Shown: positions 19,385 through 29,033, numbered from the stretch's first letter. The stretch: DNA of 64,000 nucleotides from JAKAIY01 sp963809385 (GCA_963809385.1 CAWEJL010000004.1:186001-250000), one strand, 5' to 3'. The notes: a model not told the origin generated them from the letters alone. Program-made: numbers and translations.

Positions 19385-19547
19385 GGTAACCTTCTTGGCG
19401 TACAAGTATTAGAGCAAATCCGCAAAAGATTGGACAGGCGAGCAGCGCCTGAAGCTGCGCCGGACAGAGGCGATTCACAGCCTGCCAGCCCTACCTTTCT
19501 GAGCTTTGCTGTAAGTAATCAGTGATGGTATCCTTCGGGCGCTTGCC

Positions 19548-20530
19548 GTGGTTGCGAAAGCCACGCTGGGCCTGCTGACCAGCGCCACCCTGGGCGCTTT
19601 CACCGGTGGCACAGACAGCTACAGCGCCAGCTACGACGCGCTGGGACGCCTGACCAGCGAGCAATACACCTCACCCCACCGGTCGTCCACGCACGCTCTA
19701 CCAGGTCCAGCCGACCTACGACGCGCTGGGCAATGTCCTCGAGACGGTGACCACGCTGCCGCAGGGCGTGGATACCCAGGTCTTCTGCTATGACGACCTC
19801 TCGCGGCTGGTCTGGGCAGGCTCAACGGGGACGCCATCCTGCGCCAACGCGCCGACACCGAGCGATACCGGCAGCCTGGCGGGGACGGGCGCGGCGTACA
19901 GCGCAAGCTACGCCTACGACAGCATGAACCGACTGACCAGCTCGCCGCTGGGGAGCTACACCTACGGCGACAGCGCGCATGCCGATGCGGCGACCGCGAT
20001 TGGCTCCACGTGGACGGCCAGCTACGACGCGGCGGGGGACATGATCTGCCGCGCTCCCAGCAGCGCGACGACCTGCGCGGGGACACCGACTGGCGCACAA
20101 CTCAGCTACGACAACCAGGGCCAACTCGCCGCCTGGCAGAATGCGCCCAGCAGCCCGACCAGCACCGCGACGCTTCCTCTACGACGGCGAGGGCCACCGC
20201 GTCGAGCAGGTGACGACGAGCGGCGGGACCACGACGACCACGGCCTACATCGGCAGCGTGGAGGAGATCGCGACCACCGGCTCGACCACCACGACGACCG
20301 CGTACTACGGCGGCCTGCGCTCTCAGGTCAACGGCGCGCTCAGCTACACCCTCAGCGATGGGCTGGGCAGCGTCTCCGCGGCGGTCTCCACCGAGCGGGA
20401 CCGTCACCGCCACCCAGCTCTACGGCCCCTACGGCGGCGTGCGCTACCAGAACGGCAGCCTACCCGGCACGCGCGCCTACACCGGCCAGCGCGCCGACGC
20501 GGTGACCGGGGCTAGCCTCTATCGGCGCGC
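19548..20530 (+). pseudogene. Rhs/YD-repeat core fragment C, multiply frameshifted
   Basis: YD-type repeats can be followed through several frames: YSASYDALGRLTSEQY, then VQPTYDALGNVLETVTTLPQ, YSASYAYDSMNRLTSSPLGS, GAQLSYDNQGQLAAWQN, then FLYDGEGHRVEQVTTSGG after an extra base near 20170, LSDGLGSVSAAVST, and VTATQLYGPYGGVRYQNGSL after another near 20395. It ends abruptly at GQRADAVTGASLY, just before the hyperconserved core terminus seen in fragments A and B. Upstream similarity begins near 19548 without a start codon. It is the longest core piece and closely related in sequence to fragment B. Confidence 0.8.
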
Positions 20531-20688
20531 CAGCTCCTCCTTCGCAGGCGCGCTCCCCCGCTCTTCGCCCGCTGTGACGCACGCCATTGACAGCGACCAG
20601 ACGCCCCGCTACCATAGCTCCGCACGCTGGGCGCGCCCATCCGCTGCGTAGGGATGTCGCCGGTCCACGCGCGCGGAGGAGAGAACTC

Positions 20689-21645
20689 ATGAGGTGTCTG
20701 AACAGTCTGACACGCCGCACCCCCACACTGCTCGCACGCGGGCTCACGCTCGCCCTCGCGCTCACCGCGCCGCTCGTCCTCGCCGCCTGCGCGAGCGCCA
20801 GTACCTCTGGGCAAGTGACCGTCATCGTCACAGCTACACCGCAGGCGACCGTGACCGCCACCCCGCTGCCCGCATGTGTCCAGCTCGCGCCCGGCTCGGC
20901 GCCTTTCACCGGCATTAGTGGCATCTCCGGCCTCACGCTGCCGTCGGGGGCCTATAGCGCCAGCCCCGCCTATACCGGCGGCGGCGCGGGCAAGTATCGC
21001 ATCGCCAGCTATACCGTCTGCTTCCAGGGCGCTGAGTCAGCGATTGACGGCCCCTCCTCCAGCTCGACCCTGATGCAGCTGAAGGCGTCGGGCTGGGCGC
21101 TCAACAACCTCTTCCCCGATCCAAGCAACTTCTCCTACCTGGATTTCTGCAGCAACAGCCATAACTGCGTCAACTCCAAAGGCGCGCCCAACCCCTTCAC
21201 CTTCATCGGCTTCCAGCAGTACACCAGTCATCCCAACGGCTACACCACCTTCACCTTGCAGGTGGCGACCATCTCCGCGCCGTCCTGCCTCAACGACCCG
21301 AACTATTACGCGGGAACGCCCAAGTACGCCCTCTACTACGACACCAATAGCGCCAGCCCCAGCGGGAGCCCGCAGAACCACTTCCAGATGCCGCCCGCCA
21401 CCCGCGTGAGCACCTTCCAGGGCGGCGGCACGGCCGGCTCGACGTATGTCTACTACTGCAGCGCGGGGACCCAGGCCAGCGTGGTCGGCTTCCTCAAGCA
21501 GGCGATGACCAACACCGGCTGGACGGTCTCCAGCGCGACGTCCAGCGGGTTCAGCGCCAGCTATGGCAGCGGGCCAACCTACCGGATCGACATCCTGGTC
21601 CAGAATCCCAACAACTACTACCTGCGCGTCTTCGTCCCAATGTGA
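20689..21645 (+). CDS. Secreted lipoprotein of unknown function
   Basis: 318 residues. The N-terminus MRCLNSLTRRTP is basic, followed by a hydrophobic stretch and the lipobox LAAC, then a Thr/Ala/Pro linker (VIVTATPQATVTATPLP). The body is rich in Gly, Ser, Tyr and Asn and has several Cys (CFQG, CSNSHNC, CLNDP, YYCSAG) that could form disulfides outside the cell. CGGAGGAGAG stands before ATG 20689. No known domain was recognised; similar Thr-rich lipoproteins are common in Chloroflexota. Same strand as the Rhs remnants but with ordinary base composition for this genome. Confidence 0.7.
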   Translation: MRCLNSLTRRTPTLLARGLTLALALTAPLVLAACASASTSGQVTVIVTATPQATVTATPLPACVQLAPGSAPFTGISGISGLTLPSGAYSASPAYTGGGAGKYRIASYTVCFQGAESAIDGPSSSSTLMQLKASGWALNNLFPDPSNFSYLDFCSNSHNCVNSKGAPNPFTFIGFQQYTSHPNGYTTFTLQVATISAPSCLNDPNYYAGTPKYALYYDTNSASPSGSPQNHFQMPPATRVSTFQGGGTAGSTYVYYCSAGTQASVVGFLKQAMTNTGWTVSSATSSGFSASYGSGPTYRIDILVQNPNNYYLRVFVPM

Positions 21646-21765
21646 TAGCGGCATGCGGGCGGGCTTCCACTGCGTTCGCGCGCAGCCCGGCTCCAAACAT
21701 TTCCGCTGCGCGCTTCCCTTGAACGCCGCCGCCAGAGGCTTCACCGGCCAGCGCTCCGCGTCCGT

Positions 21766-22035
21766 TTACCGGGCGGAGCGCTGGCCGGCGCGGGCGCGCG
21801 CCTTGGCGGCTTCAGCGGCGCGGTCCTTCGGCGGGGCGCTGGTCTCCAACGCGGCGAGCAGGTCGTGGGAAATAGCGGAGATCGCGTCAACCGCCGCGTT
21901 GAAGGCCGCTTCATTGGCTTTCGAGGGCTTGTTGGCGCCACTGATCTTGCGCACGAATTGCAGGGCGGCGGCATGGATCTCGTCCCCGGTCGCGGGCGGA
22001 TCGAAGTTGTAAAGCGGTTTGATGCTGCGGCACAT
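21766..22035 (-). CDS. DUF2277 family protein
   Basis: The 89-residue protein begins MCRSIKPLYNFDPPATGDEI and continues AALQFVRKISG and KPSKANEAAFNAAVD, the complete DUF2277 pattern. The function of the family is unknown; members are small, soluble and often lone genes in actinobacteria and Chloroflexota. GGAGAG lies eight bases before ATG 22035. The C-terminus is a charged Ala/Arg-rich tail. It lies 43 bases downstream of the ClpS-like gene in the same direction, so the two may share a transcript. Confidence 0.88.
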   Translation of the reverse strand: MCRSIKPLYNFDPPATGDEIHAAALQFVRKISGANKPSKANEAAFNAAVDAISAISHDLLAALETSAPPKDRAAEAAKARARAGQRSAR

Positions 22036-22078
22036 ACGCGGTTCTCTCCATGCGCACCCCAGGCGCGTCCCGTCCTCG

Positions 22079-22417
22079 TCAGGCCGGCTCGATAGCGCAG
22101 GGCAGCGCGCGGCGCGCCAGCTCGTCGCGGTAGTGCTCCGCCAGCTCGCGCGGGCAGGTGACCACCAGCGCGACCCCCGCCCGCATCGCGTCGGCCAGAA
22201 TGCGCGCGGCGCGCTCCTCGCCGACCATCGGCGTCAGGGAGCGTGAGCATGCGCTAGTCGCCGTGCCATCACACGGTCTCAACGTCAGCAGGACACGATA
22301 CAGCGGGAGCGTGCTGAGGGCAAGCGCGATCTCATCATCAGATCGCTGGCGAGGCGTCTTGACCGCGCATTCTCGATCGCGCTTGTGAGCGAATCGCTCA
22401 AACCATGGCACTCGCAT
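22079..22417 (-). CDS. ClpS-like adaptor, divergent N-terminal half
   Basis: About 112 residues from ATG 22417 (GGGGAGG nine bases upstream). The C-terminal half, ERAARILADAMRAGVALVVT, then CPRELAEHYRDEL and PCAIEPA, follows the pattern of ClpS (A..I...AH..G.A.V...PRE.AE......... CTIEPA). LYRVLL matches the first ClpS strand, but the N-D-D-x-T segment that forms the N-degron pocket is replaced by TLRPCDGTATSACSRSL. Either a frameshift hides it or this is a divergent member that no longer binds N-degrons. ClpS delivers substrates to ClpAP/ClpCP. Confidence 0.55.
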   Translation of the reverse strand: MRVPWFERFAHKRDRECAVKTPRQRSDDEIALALSTLPLYRVLLTLRPCDGTATSACSRSLTPMVGEERAARILADAMRAGVALVVTCPRELAEHYRDELARRALPCAIEPA

Positions 22418-22989
22418 CGGTTCACGCCTCCCCGCCACTGCGCGTACCAGCCGCCGGGGTGGCCGGCTGGCCCCATCTCCGCTCGTGTGGCGCTTTGAGA
22501 AATGAGACGCGGGGCGGCGCCTCTTCGCCACATTCCAGCCTTCCGGCAGGCCGCTCCCCCATCACGCCGCTCGCCCGGCGCGCGTTGTGATAGGCGCGTA
22601 GCGTTGTGTTCAGGCTGAGACACGCGGGCGCGGCGCGTCCGCCGGACGGATCGCGCCCCCAGCGCCACCCAGTTTGACGGCGGAGGAGATTCTCTAACGG
22701 CGCTATGCGACCGGTGAAATAGGTGCAATAGACGCGCAATCGTTCGAAAGCATGCGTGAGCGCATAGCTGGTAGCCGCCCTCGCGATCTACCACCACCGG
22801 GCGCATAGTTGTATCACACATGTAACGCGCACGTCTGATATAGGAGCAAGAATCCGATATTTCCCTACACAGGAACCGCTAAGCAATACAGTCTAGATTC
22901 TTGCGCGATTTATATGCTATAGTATGGCTGCTCTTGCGTTTTCGTGGCGAAAACGATCTCCAATCCTTAAACTGGAAGGAGTCCATACG
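22418..22989. other. Long intergenic region with A+T-rich promoter zone
   Basis: Divergent promoters should lie in these 572 bases. Around 22820-22925 the sequence becomes A+T-rich, ending in TTTATATGCTATAGTATGG; TATAGT near 22918 is a plausible -10 box for the PIW-repeat gene. AAGGAG at 22976-22981 is its ribosome site. No convincing gene was found between 22430 and 22820. Confidence 0.45.
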
Positions 22990-23871
22990 ATGCGGGGTGC
23001 ACTCGTATTGGCGATTTTGAATAGCATAATCAAAATATGGTCTGCACATGGATTTGTTGTGGTGACAATCGCATGCGCCGGCGCGCTGATCGTGATGGCG
23101 CTGGTACGTCAGACCCGCGCAGGCCTAACACGCGCGCAATCTCCCAGGCGACAGCCCTCTACACCGATTCCCACCCGCGCGTCGCTTCCTCATGAGAATG
23201 GCCGCCCATTACCCACTACTGCGCATCACCCACAATCATTCACTGACGCCACTGCTCGCGCGCTCCATAATTCCTCCTCCAGCGATTTGCCCCCCAGACC
23301 GGCGTTTGCGCGCGAACGGAACCTGTTCGCGAGCGCGTTTGACGCGCCTGGAGAAACGCCCGCTAGCTCCGGCGATGACGCTCCGGAAGACGCCATCGCG
23401 CCCCCAATCTGGCGCCGCGTCGAGTCGTTGATCGAGGCGCATCGTGTCGCGACCCTCGCGCTGACCGGCGAGGCGCTGGGCGAAGCCGTGTTGATCGAGC
23501 CACCGCCACCCATCTGGCGTGACATGAGCGCCCTGCGTATCGAAGTAGCGGAGATGACGGGCGCGCCCGAGGCCGCCGAACGGGAGACCGAGTGGGCCAG
23601 CGCGCCACCGCCGCCGATCTGGCGCACGGCAAGGCTTCACGAGCTTACTGGTCTGAGGCTTGCGCGTACAACTAGTAGTTCCGACGGAGATGAAGTGGAG
23701 TCGCTCGGTCTCTCTGAGATCGCAGGCGCGGCGCCGATTTGGACAACCTGGGTCTCTAGCGATTGGCCCGAGACGCGCACAATATCAACTGCTCAGGATT
23801 TGACTACTACTGACGCGCGCTCCGTCCGGAGCGCGCCGCCAATCTGGGCGTCGCACGTTCGCCAACGGTGA
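22990..23871 (+). CDS. Membrane-anchored protein with five PPIW repeats
   Basis: 293 residues from ATG 22990. Residues about 19-39 form one transmembrane helix (FVVVTIACAGALIVMALV); the rest is a low-complexity Pro/Ala/Ser-rich region. The tripeptide PIW occurs at residues 139-141, 174-176, 209-211, 249-251 and 284-286, at 35, 35, 40 and 35 residue spacing, each preceded by Ala/Pro (APPIWRR, PPPIWRD, PPPIWRT, AAPIWTT, APPIWAS). I recognise no family. Even spacing with divergent linkers suggests five selected binding motifs, perhaps docking sites for a partner. Topology (short N-terminus out or in) is not determined. Confidence 0.65.
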   Translation: MRGALVLAILNSIIKIWSAHGFVVVTIACAGALIVMALVRQTRAGLTRAQSPRRQPSTPIPTRASLPHENGRPLPTTAHHPQSFTDATARALHNSSSSDLPPRPAFARERNLFASAFDAPGETPASSGDDAPEDAIAPPIWRRVESLIEAHRVATLALTGEALGEAVLIEPPPPIWRDMSALRIEVAEMTGAPEAAERETEWASAPPPPIWRTARLHELTGLRLARTTSSSDGDEVESLGLSEIAGAAPIWTTWVSSDWPETRTISTAQDLTTTDARSVRSAPPIWASHVRQR

Positions 23872-23937
23872 TGTGAAGGATACCATCCCCCCGTTCCGCC
23901 CACTAACCGAGCGCTCGGCAGGGGATTTGGAGGCCAT

Positions 23938-24770
23938 TTGGATACGATTATGAGTGAATTCATACCGCACCCAAAACGTGATGATGATGCGCTACGCCAC
24001 CTTGATGAATACTATGCGGCAGTGCTAAATTGTCAAGTAAGCGATCTGCACACAAGAGGCTGGACGCCGATCGCGTCCCGCGCCGAGAATGACCCCATGA
24101 CGCTACTGTTTGGCTTGCGGCAAGTTGTCTACCTGTTCGCACCCGCGCGTGAAGGCTCGCGCACGGCGGGGCCAGCCGGAGTCGCGTCGCTGGCGGCGGA
24201 GCTGCATGATGAGGTCGGGAGCCTCCTCAACATGGCGAAACCCCAGGAATTCTTTCGACCGGCGTGGCTAATGCGGCTGGACAAGCTGGTCCGTGACAGT
24301 GTCAAACGCCCGCTTGCGCCCGGCTGCGAGCCACGGCTGGGCGTGTGGTACACGACGCGCGGGCGCTTTCAGCCGTACATGGGGCCTTGGGTCGAGTGGA
24401 TCGAGCGACTGGATGAGTCAACCGAGACCGATCCATTCGCGCTCGCACTGCTGGCGCGGCATGGTGGAGGCGTCTTCGTCGTGCGCTATTGCGGCTCGAT
24501 CATCGCCTATATCGGGTTGCGCGCGTACTCGCCGCATGTCTGGGAGCTGACGGAGCCTTGTTTGACGGCCAGTGTGCATTCCCATTAATCTCGCGAACCA
24601 ATGAACTATTTACCGCGCTGATCGCGCGCGCCACCCGCGCCGCCGTGGAGGATGACCGCATCCCCATCTGCACGATCAGCTTCAGGGCGACCGCATTGCG
24701 GCGCGCGCTCGCCGCGTCCGGCTATCTCCAATACGCGCACTCCAGCGTCTACGCCACGACCACGCCCTGA
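23938..24770 (+). pseudogene. GNAT-family acetyltransferase, frameshifted
   Basis: The first frame (TTG 23938 with GGAGG close upstream, or ATG 23950) runs to TAA 24586 and includes VVRYCGSIIAYIGLRAYSPH, a beta-strand of an acetyltransferase core. The remainder is found one frame over: ISRTNELFTALIARATRAAV, then PICTISFRATALRRALAASG and YLQYAHSSVYA, which resembles the final helix and strand of GNAT/FR47 proteins. A single-base change near 24560 would join both. The substrate is unknown. Either a decayed gene or an assembly error. Confidence 0.55.
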
Positions 24771-24910
24771 GCCATTTCCAGACGATGTGATGCGCCGGAT
24801 GAATTGCACGCGCGGGCGTGGCGATGCTACACTATAACGACGCCCCGCGCCAGCGGCTCGCTCCCAGGACACACCACGCGCGCGGGCATTGTCGGAGGCG
24901 AGGCGGCATT

Positions 24911-25474
24911 ATGAGCGCATCTTTTCAGGATTTTGGCCACGCGGAAATACTCGACGCTGAGGCCATCGGCCAGCCAGGCTCCCGTCGCTTCCGCATCTTT
25001 GTGCGCAGCTCGCGCGGCGCCGCGAGCCTCTGGATGGAGCGCGACCAGCTCGAGACACTGTCGGCGGCGATCGAAAAGGTGCTGGCGCAAAGTAGCGGCG
25101 TCATGACCTTGCGCGCGGAGGCGCAGGCCAACCCCTCGCCTCCTCCCGGCGCGCCGGATGATTTCCCCAGCGACCCGGATGTTGAATTCCAGGTTGGGCC
25201 AATGCAACTCGGCTACGATGAGGACGACGAGGAGCTGCTGCTGCGCGCCACGCCGCTCGAGCTGATCGAGGAAGATGGTGAGCTCTACGCGCGCGACGCC
25301 GAAAACGCGACCTTCAGCGTGATCTTCTCCCGCTCGCAGGCGCAGCAGCTTTGCTCAAGCGTCAACAGCCTCACGCTGCTGGGCAGGCCGCGCTGCCCCT
25401 TCTGCGGCAGGCCGATGCAGGCGCGCCACTTCTGCGAGAAGCAGAACGGCTTCCATCCCCCCAACCTCAATTAA
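24911..25474 (+). CDS. DUF3090 family protein with C-terminal zinc ribbon
   Basis: 187 residues. N-terminal FGHAEILDAEAIGQPGSRRF and LWMERDQLETLSAAIEKVL, central FQVGPMQLGYDEDDEELLL, and C-terminal GRPRCPFCGRPMQARHFC fit DUF3090, a family spread among actinobacteria and Chloroflexota, often with a phosphomutase and a SCO1664-type kinase-like gene (neither is seen here). The CxxC...HxxC end is a probable zinc site. GGAGGCGAGG precedes ATG 24911. The biochemical role is not established. Confidence 0.85.
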   Translation: MSASFQDFGHAEILDAEAIGQPGSRRFRIFVRSSRGAASLWMERDQLETLSAAIEKVLAQSSGVMTLRAEAQANPSPPPGAPDDFPSDPDVEFQVGPMQLGYDEDDEELLLRATPLELIEEDGELYARDAENATFSVIFSRSQAQQLCSSVNSLTLLGRPRCPFCGRPMQARHFCEKQNGFHPPNLN

Positions 25475-25664
25475 GGCGGCGCGTGTGGCGCGCGGACGAT
25501 CATTAATGCGTAATTTTCGCTGTCGAGAGCGAACTGTGACTGGGCGAATAGAGAATCTGGCGTGCTCGCGCGTATATACAGCGAGCAGGGGGATGCGCCC
25601 GCCATCACTTTGACGTGTGACTGGAGGGAGCCTGCGCCGACCGACCCCTGGCTGGAGGTCTCCC

Positions 25665-27282
25665 ATGACACGCGGACTCTATCGTGTTTATCTGTACGTG
25701 GTTACCATCGCGCTCGCCGGCTTCGCCACATTCAGTCTGGCGTTTCTGCTGGGGGCGCTTTTCGGGCTCACACCGCTGCGCGGCTCTAACTCAGCCCCGA
25801 CTGGCGCCGATATCACCCAGGCAGTGATTCTGTTCGCCGTGACGGTGCTTGTCGTTGGCGCGTTTGGCGGCCTCCACTACTGGCTCATCCGCCGCGATAG
25901 CGCGGGCGACCCGCATATCAACGAGAGCGGCGTGCGGGCCTTCACGCTCAACGTGGCGGAGGGCATCGCGATTCTGATCGCCGTCAGCGCGGGCGGTCGT
26001 CGTCGCTGTCACAGCTTGGCAGCTACTACAAACTCGGACATCTCGACATCGCTCGCGGGCGCGCTGGCTACGGCGGCGCTGGCGTTCGCGTTGGAGTGGG
26101 AGCGGCGGCGCGCGACGCCCACACACGGCGCGGCGCTGGTCTTCGAGCGGCTGCGGCGCCACGGCGTCCCGCTGATCTTGCTCGCCACCGTGCTCCCCGC
26201 GATATATACCGCCGTTGAAAATACCGAGCGCGTCATCGCCCAGCAGGCGAACATCATCGCTTGCTCCGCGCCGAATTCCCAAGGCCAATTCTTCCCGAAT
26301 GGACCGCAAACCGATGTACCTGCCTCCCTGCGTGGGAAACGAGGTCTATGGCGCGTGGGCGGCGGCTGTGCTGGCGGCGGCGGCGTGGCTCTGGTTCCTC
26401 TGGCTGGGCCAGCGCGACTCGCGCTCGCTGCTGCGGCAGATCCTGACGCTGATCGGCTGGACGGCGGGCGGCATGATCTTGCTGGCGATCACCCTGGAGC
26501 GCGCGGCGGAATACGTGCTGCGGCTGGTAACGCCCGGAGCCAGCGCGCCCAACTACCTCGACGAGTTCAACTTTGGCCCTCTCTTTGTAGCGTCGGCCAT
26601 CGCGCTTGCGGTCTACGGCTGGACGCTGCGTGAGCGGGAGGTGGATGCGCCGATGAGCGCGCCCGCGGTCCGTCTGACGATGCGCGCGCTCTCTGGGGCG
26701 GTCCTCGCCGCGCCGTTCTGGATTGGCGTGTTCTTCGTCGTGCGCAACGTAATTGTCGCTATCTCGCCCGCGGCGACGGCGCCAACGGCGAATGAGTGGG
26801 ATACCGCCATCGCGTTCGTCATCGCTGGTGTGGGGTATATCCCGCTGGCGCTCTGGCTGGGCGCGGGCTCGCGCGCGGAAGATATCAACGGGCCACGGCG
26901 TGGCTTCGTGCTGGCGCTGCTGGCGGCGGGCGCGCTGGTGACGGCGGGCGCGGCGGCGACGCTGCTCTACACGGTCATCACACCACTGCTCGGCGTGCCG
27001 CTGGACAACTGGCAGGACCTGGCGCGCGGCGCGGGCGCCGCGCTGATCACCGGCGTCGCGCTGGGCGGGCTGTATCTGTTCATCGCGCTGCGTGAGAAGC
27101 AGTTCGTCCCGGCGCCGAAAGCCCCAGAGGTCGCGCCGGAAGCGGCTCCAATCCCACCACCGGCTCCGGCTCCGGCGGGCAGCCTCGATGAGGTGCTGGC
27201 GCAATTCAAGGGCGGTGATCTCTCCCAGGAGGCCACCGCCGAGCGCATCCGCACGCTGGCGCGCGAGGGCGCGCTGGTCTGA
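25665..27282 (+). pseudogene. DUF5671-like polytopic membrane protein, several frameshifts
   Basis: Starts at ATG 25665 (GGAGG six bases upstream) with MTRGLYRVYLYVVTIALAGF, a first membrane helix typical of DUF5671 proteins. About ten hydrophobic segments follow across three frames. In 25990-26050 local reading needs two or three shifts (VVVAVTA, then LGSYYKLGHLDI, then SLAGALATAALAFALEW). At about 26333 an extra A in GGGAAACG separates DVPASLRG from NEVYGAWAAAVLAAA. The C-terminus SLDEVLAQFKGGDLSQEATA resembles a SHOCT-like tail. No pump or enzyme motif. Repeated indels next to homopolymers point to base errors as a serious alternative. Confidence 0.6.
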
Positions 27283-27346
27283 TGCCAAGGCTGGCGCGCC
27301 CATCTGGCCTTCCACGGCTGGCGCGCCACGCCACGCCTCGCATGCT

Positions 27347-27376
27347 TTGACAGCGCCCGCGCGCGGCGCCTACAAT
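27347..27376 (+). promoter_or_regulatory. Sigma-70-like promoter for hflX
   Basis: TTGACA at 27347-27352 and TACAAT at 27371-27376 are separated by 18 bases, a near-consensus housekeeping promoter about 60 bases before ATG 27437. Confidence 0.7.
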
Positions 27377-27521
27377 ACAGCGCCTGTAGCGGCTTCTGGA
27401 TGGCCAGGAGCCGCGCGCGGCTGTGACAGGAAAGGAATGATCCCCTACGCCCAAAACCGAAAAGCTCATTGACCTGACCGCCGAGAGCGGCCCTGAGCGC
27501 GCCTACCTGATTGCGGTAGAC

Positions 27522-28847
27522 ATGGACAGTGAAGACGCGCTGTGGGATGTTGAGGATTCGCTGGCGGAGTTGGCGGCGCTGGCGCGCACGGCGGGCGCGG
27601 AGGTGGTTGGCGCGCTCTCGCAGCGGCTCCAGACGCCTACCGCGGCGCTCTATCTGGGAAAAGGCCGGGCGAATGAGCTGGCCACGCTCTGCCGTGACCG
27701 CGATATTAGCCTGGTGATCGCTGATGACGAGATCAGCCCGACACAGCAGCGCAACCTGGAAGAACTGACCGGCGTGCGGGTGATTGACCGCACGGCGCTG
27801 ATCCTTGATATCTTCGCCCAGCACGCGCGCACGCGCGAGGGTCAGCTCCAGGTGGAGCTCGCCCAGCTTGAATACCGTTTACCGCGCCTGTCGGGCAAGG
27901 GCAAGGCGCTCTCGCGCGTGGGCGGTGGCTCGCGCGGCGCAACGGGCGGCGCGGGCGGCGCCATCGGCGTGCGCGGCCCTGGTGAGACGAAGCTGGAGCA
28001 GGACCGCCGCCGCATCCGCGCGCGCCTCGCCGAGCTGCGGCGCGATCTGGAGCAGGTGCGCGAGTCACGCGCCACCCAGCGGCGGCAGCGCGCGCGCCAG
28101 GGATTGCCAGTGGTGGCGGTCGTTGGCTACACTAACGCCGGCAAGTCCACACTGTTCAACGCGCTGACGGACGCCAGCGCGCTGGCCGAGAACAAGCTCT
28201 TCGCCACGCTCGACCCGACTACGCGGCGCATCATCCTGCCCAACCACCAGGAGGCGCTGCTGACCGACACCGTCGGCTTCATCCAGAAGCTGCCCACCAC
28301 ACTGGTCGCCGCTTTCCGCGCCACGCTGGAAGAGGTGCTGGAGGCCGATGTGCTGCTCGAAGTGGTGGACGTGACACACGAGAACGCCATCGAGCAAAGC
28401 CAGACGGTCAACGATGTGCTGGGCGAGCTGGGCGCGGCGGACAAGCCGCGCGTCACCGCGCTCAACAAGATTGACCTGCTGCCCGACCCCTCGGTGGTGG
28501 ATACCTCGCTCTACGCCAACGCGATTCCCGTTTCGGCGACACGGCGCATGAACCTCGACGCGCTGATGCGGGCGGTGGGTGAGGTAATCGCGGAGCGCAT
28601 GGTGCGCATGCAGTCGCTGATTCCCTTCGACCGCGGCGACCTGGTGGAGCTGTTCCACCGGCGAGGGCAAGTCTACCGCCAGAGCGAGACGGCGGATGGC
28701 ACGCTGATCACCGGCGCCGTGCCGCGCGCGTTAGCGCCCATCTTCGGACCGCTGCGGGTGGACCCAGAGCGTGGCCGCCGCCGCGCCTTCGCCATCCCCG
28801 CGCTCGACGCGGACGCGCTGGTCGCGGCGGAAGCTGACAGCGAGTGA
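27522..28847 (+). CDS. hflX: GTPase HflX (N-terminus affected by an indel)
   Basis: Ribosome-binding GTPase that splits stalled or heat-damaged 70S ribosomes. The 441-residue frame has the HflX domain (TAALYLGKGRANELATL, then DDEISPTQQRNLEE and LDIFAQHARTREGQLQVELA), the GGRGPGE-type motif IGVRGPGETKLEQDRRR, the P-loop VGYTNAGKSTLFN, DTVGF and NKIDLL. Conserved residues upstream (KTEKLIDLTAES, ERAYLIAVDM) are in frame but have no start codon; ATG 27437 with AGGAAAGG would join them if one C were removed from CCCC at 27442-27445. The true start is therefore probably 27437. Confidence 0.93.
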   Translation: MDSEDALWDVEDSLAELAALARTAGAEVVGALSQRLQTPTAALYLGKGRANELATLCRDRDISLVIADDEISPTQQRNLEELTGVRVIDRTALILDIFAQHARTREGQLQVELAQLEYRLPRLSGKGKALSRVGGGSRGATGGAGGAIGVRGPGETKLEQDRRRIRARLAELRRDLEQVRESRATQRRQRARQGLPVVAVVGYTNAGKSTLFNALTDASALAENKLFATLDPTTRRIILPNHQEALLTDTVGFIQKLPTTLVAAFRATLEEVLEADVLLEVVDVTHENAIEQSQTVNDVLGELGAADKPRVTALNKIDLLPDPSVVDTSLYANAIPVSATRRMNLDALMRAVGEVIAERMVRMQSLIPFDRGDLVELFHRRGQVYRQSETADGTLITGAVPRALAPIFGPLRVDPERGRRRAFAIPALDADALVAAEADSE

Positions 28848-28867
28848 GGGGAGCGTTCTTCCTACAG

Positions 28868-28902
28868 CCCGCGCGGTGGCCATGTAAAGGCCGCCGCGCG
28901 GG
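28868..28902 (+). terminator. Terminator hairpin after hflX
   Basis: CCCGCGCGG-T-GGCC pairs with GGCC-G-CCGCGCGGG around ATGTAAA, 20 bases past the hflX stop; only a weak T-rich tail (GTCTTC) follows. Confidence 0.65.
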
Positions 28903-28907
28903 CGTCT

Positions 28908-29033
28908 TCATGCGCTGGCTTGAGGCCAAGCAGGTAGGCACGCCTCCACGAACGCGCTCAGGCGCGTGGTGTAGGGTTCCCCGTAGGCGTCTTCAGTCGA
29001 ATACCGGATGGGGGCGTCTCCCTGGTTGCGCAT
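28908..29033 (-). CDS. Small hypothetical protein (41 aa)
   Basis: An ATG at 29033 is preceded by GGGAGG seven bases upstream and opens a 41-codon frame (MRNQGDAPIRYSTEDAYGEP, continuing TTRLSAFVEACLPAW). The composition is not obviously that of random GC-rich DNA and the ribosome site is good, but no family is recognised. It ends against the hflX terminator and lies downstream of the two-component operon on the same strand. Confidence 0.35.
   Translation of the reverse strand: MRNQGDAPIRYSTEDAYGEPYTTRLSAFVEACLPAWPQASA

Noticed and set aside
24818..24910. Longer N-terminus for the DUF3090 protein
   Set aside because: The family begins at the ATG 24911 context; the upstream part has no similarity and the ribosome site is next to 24911.
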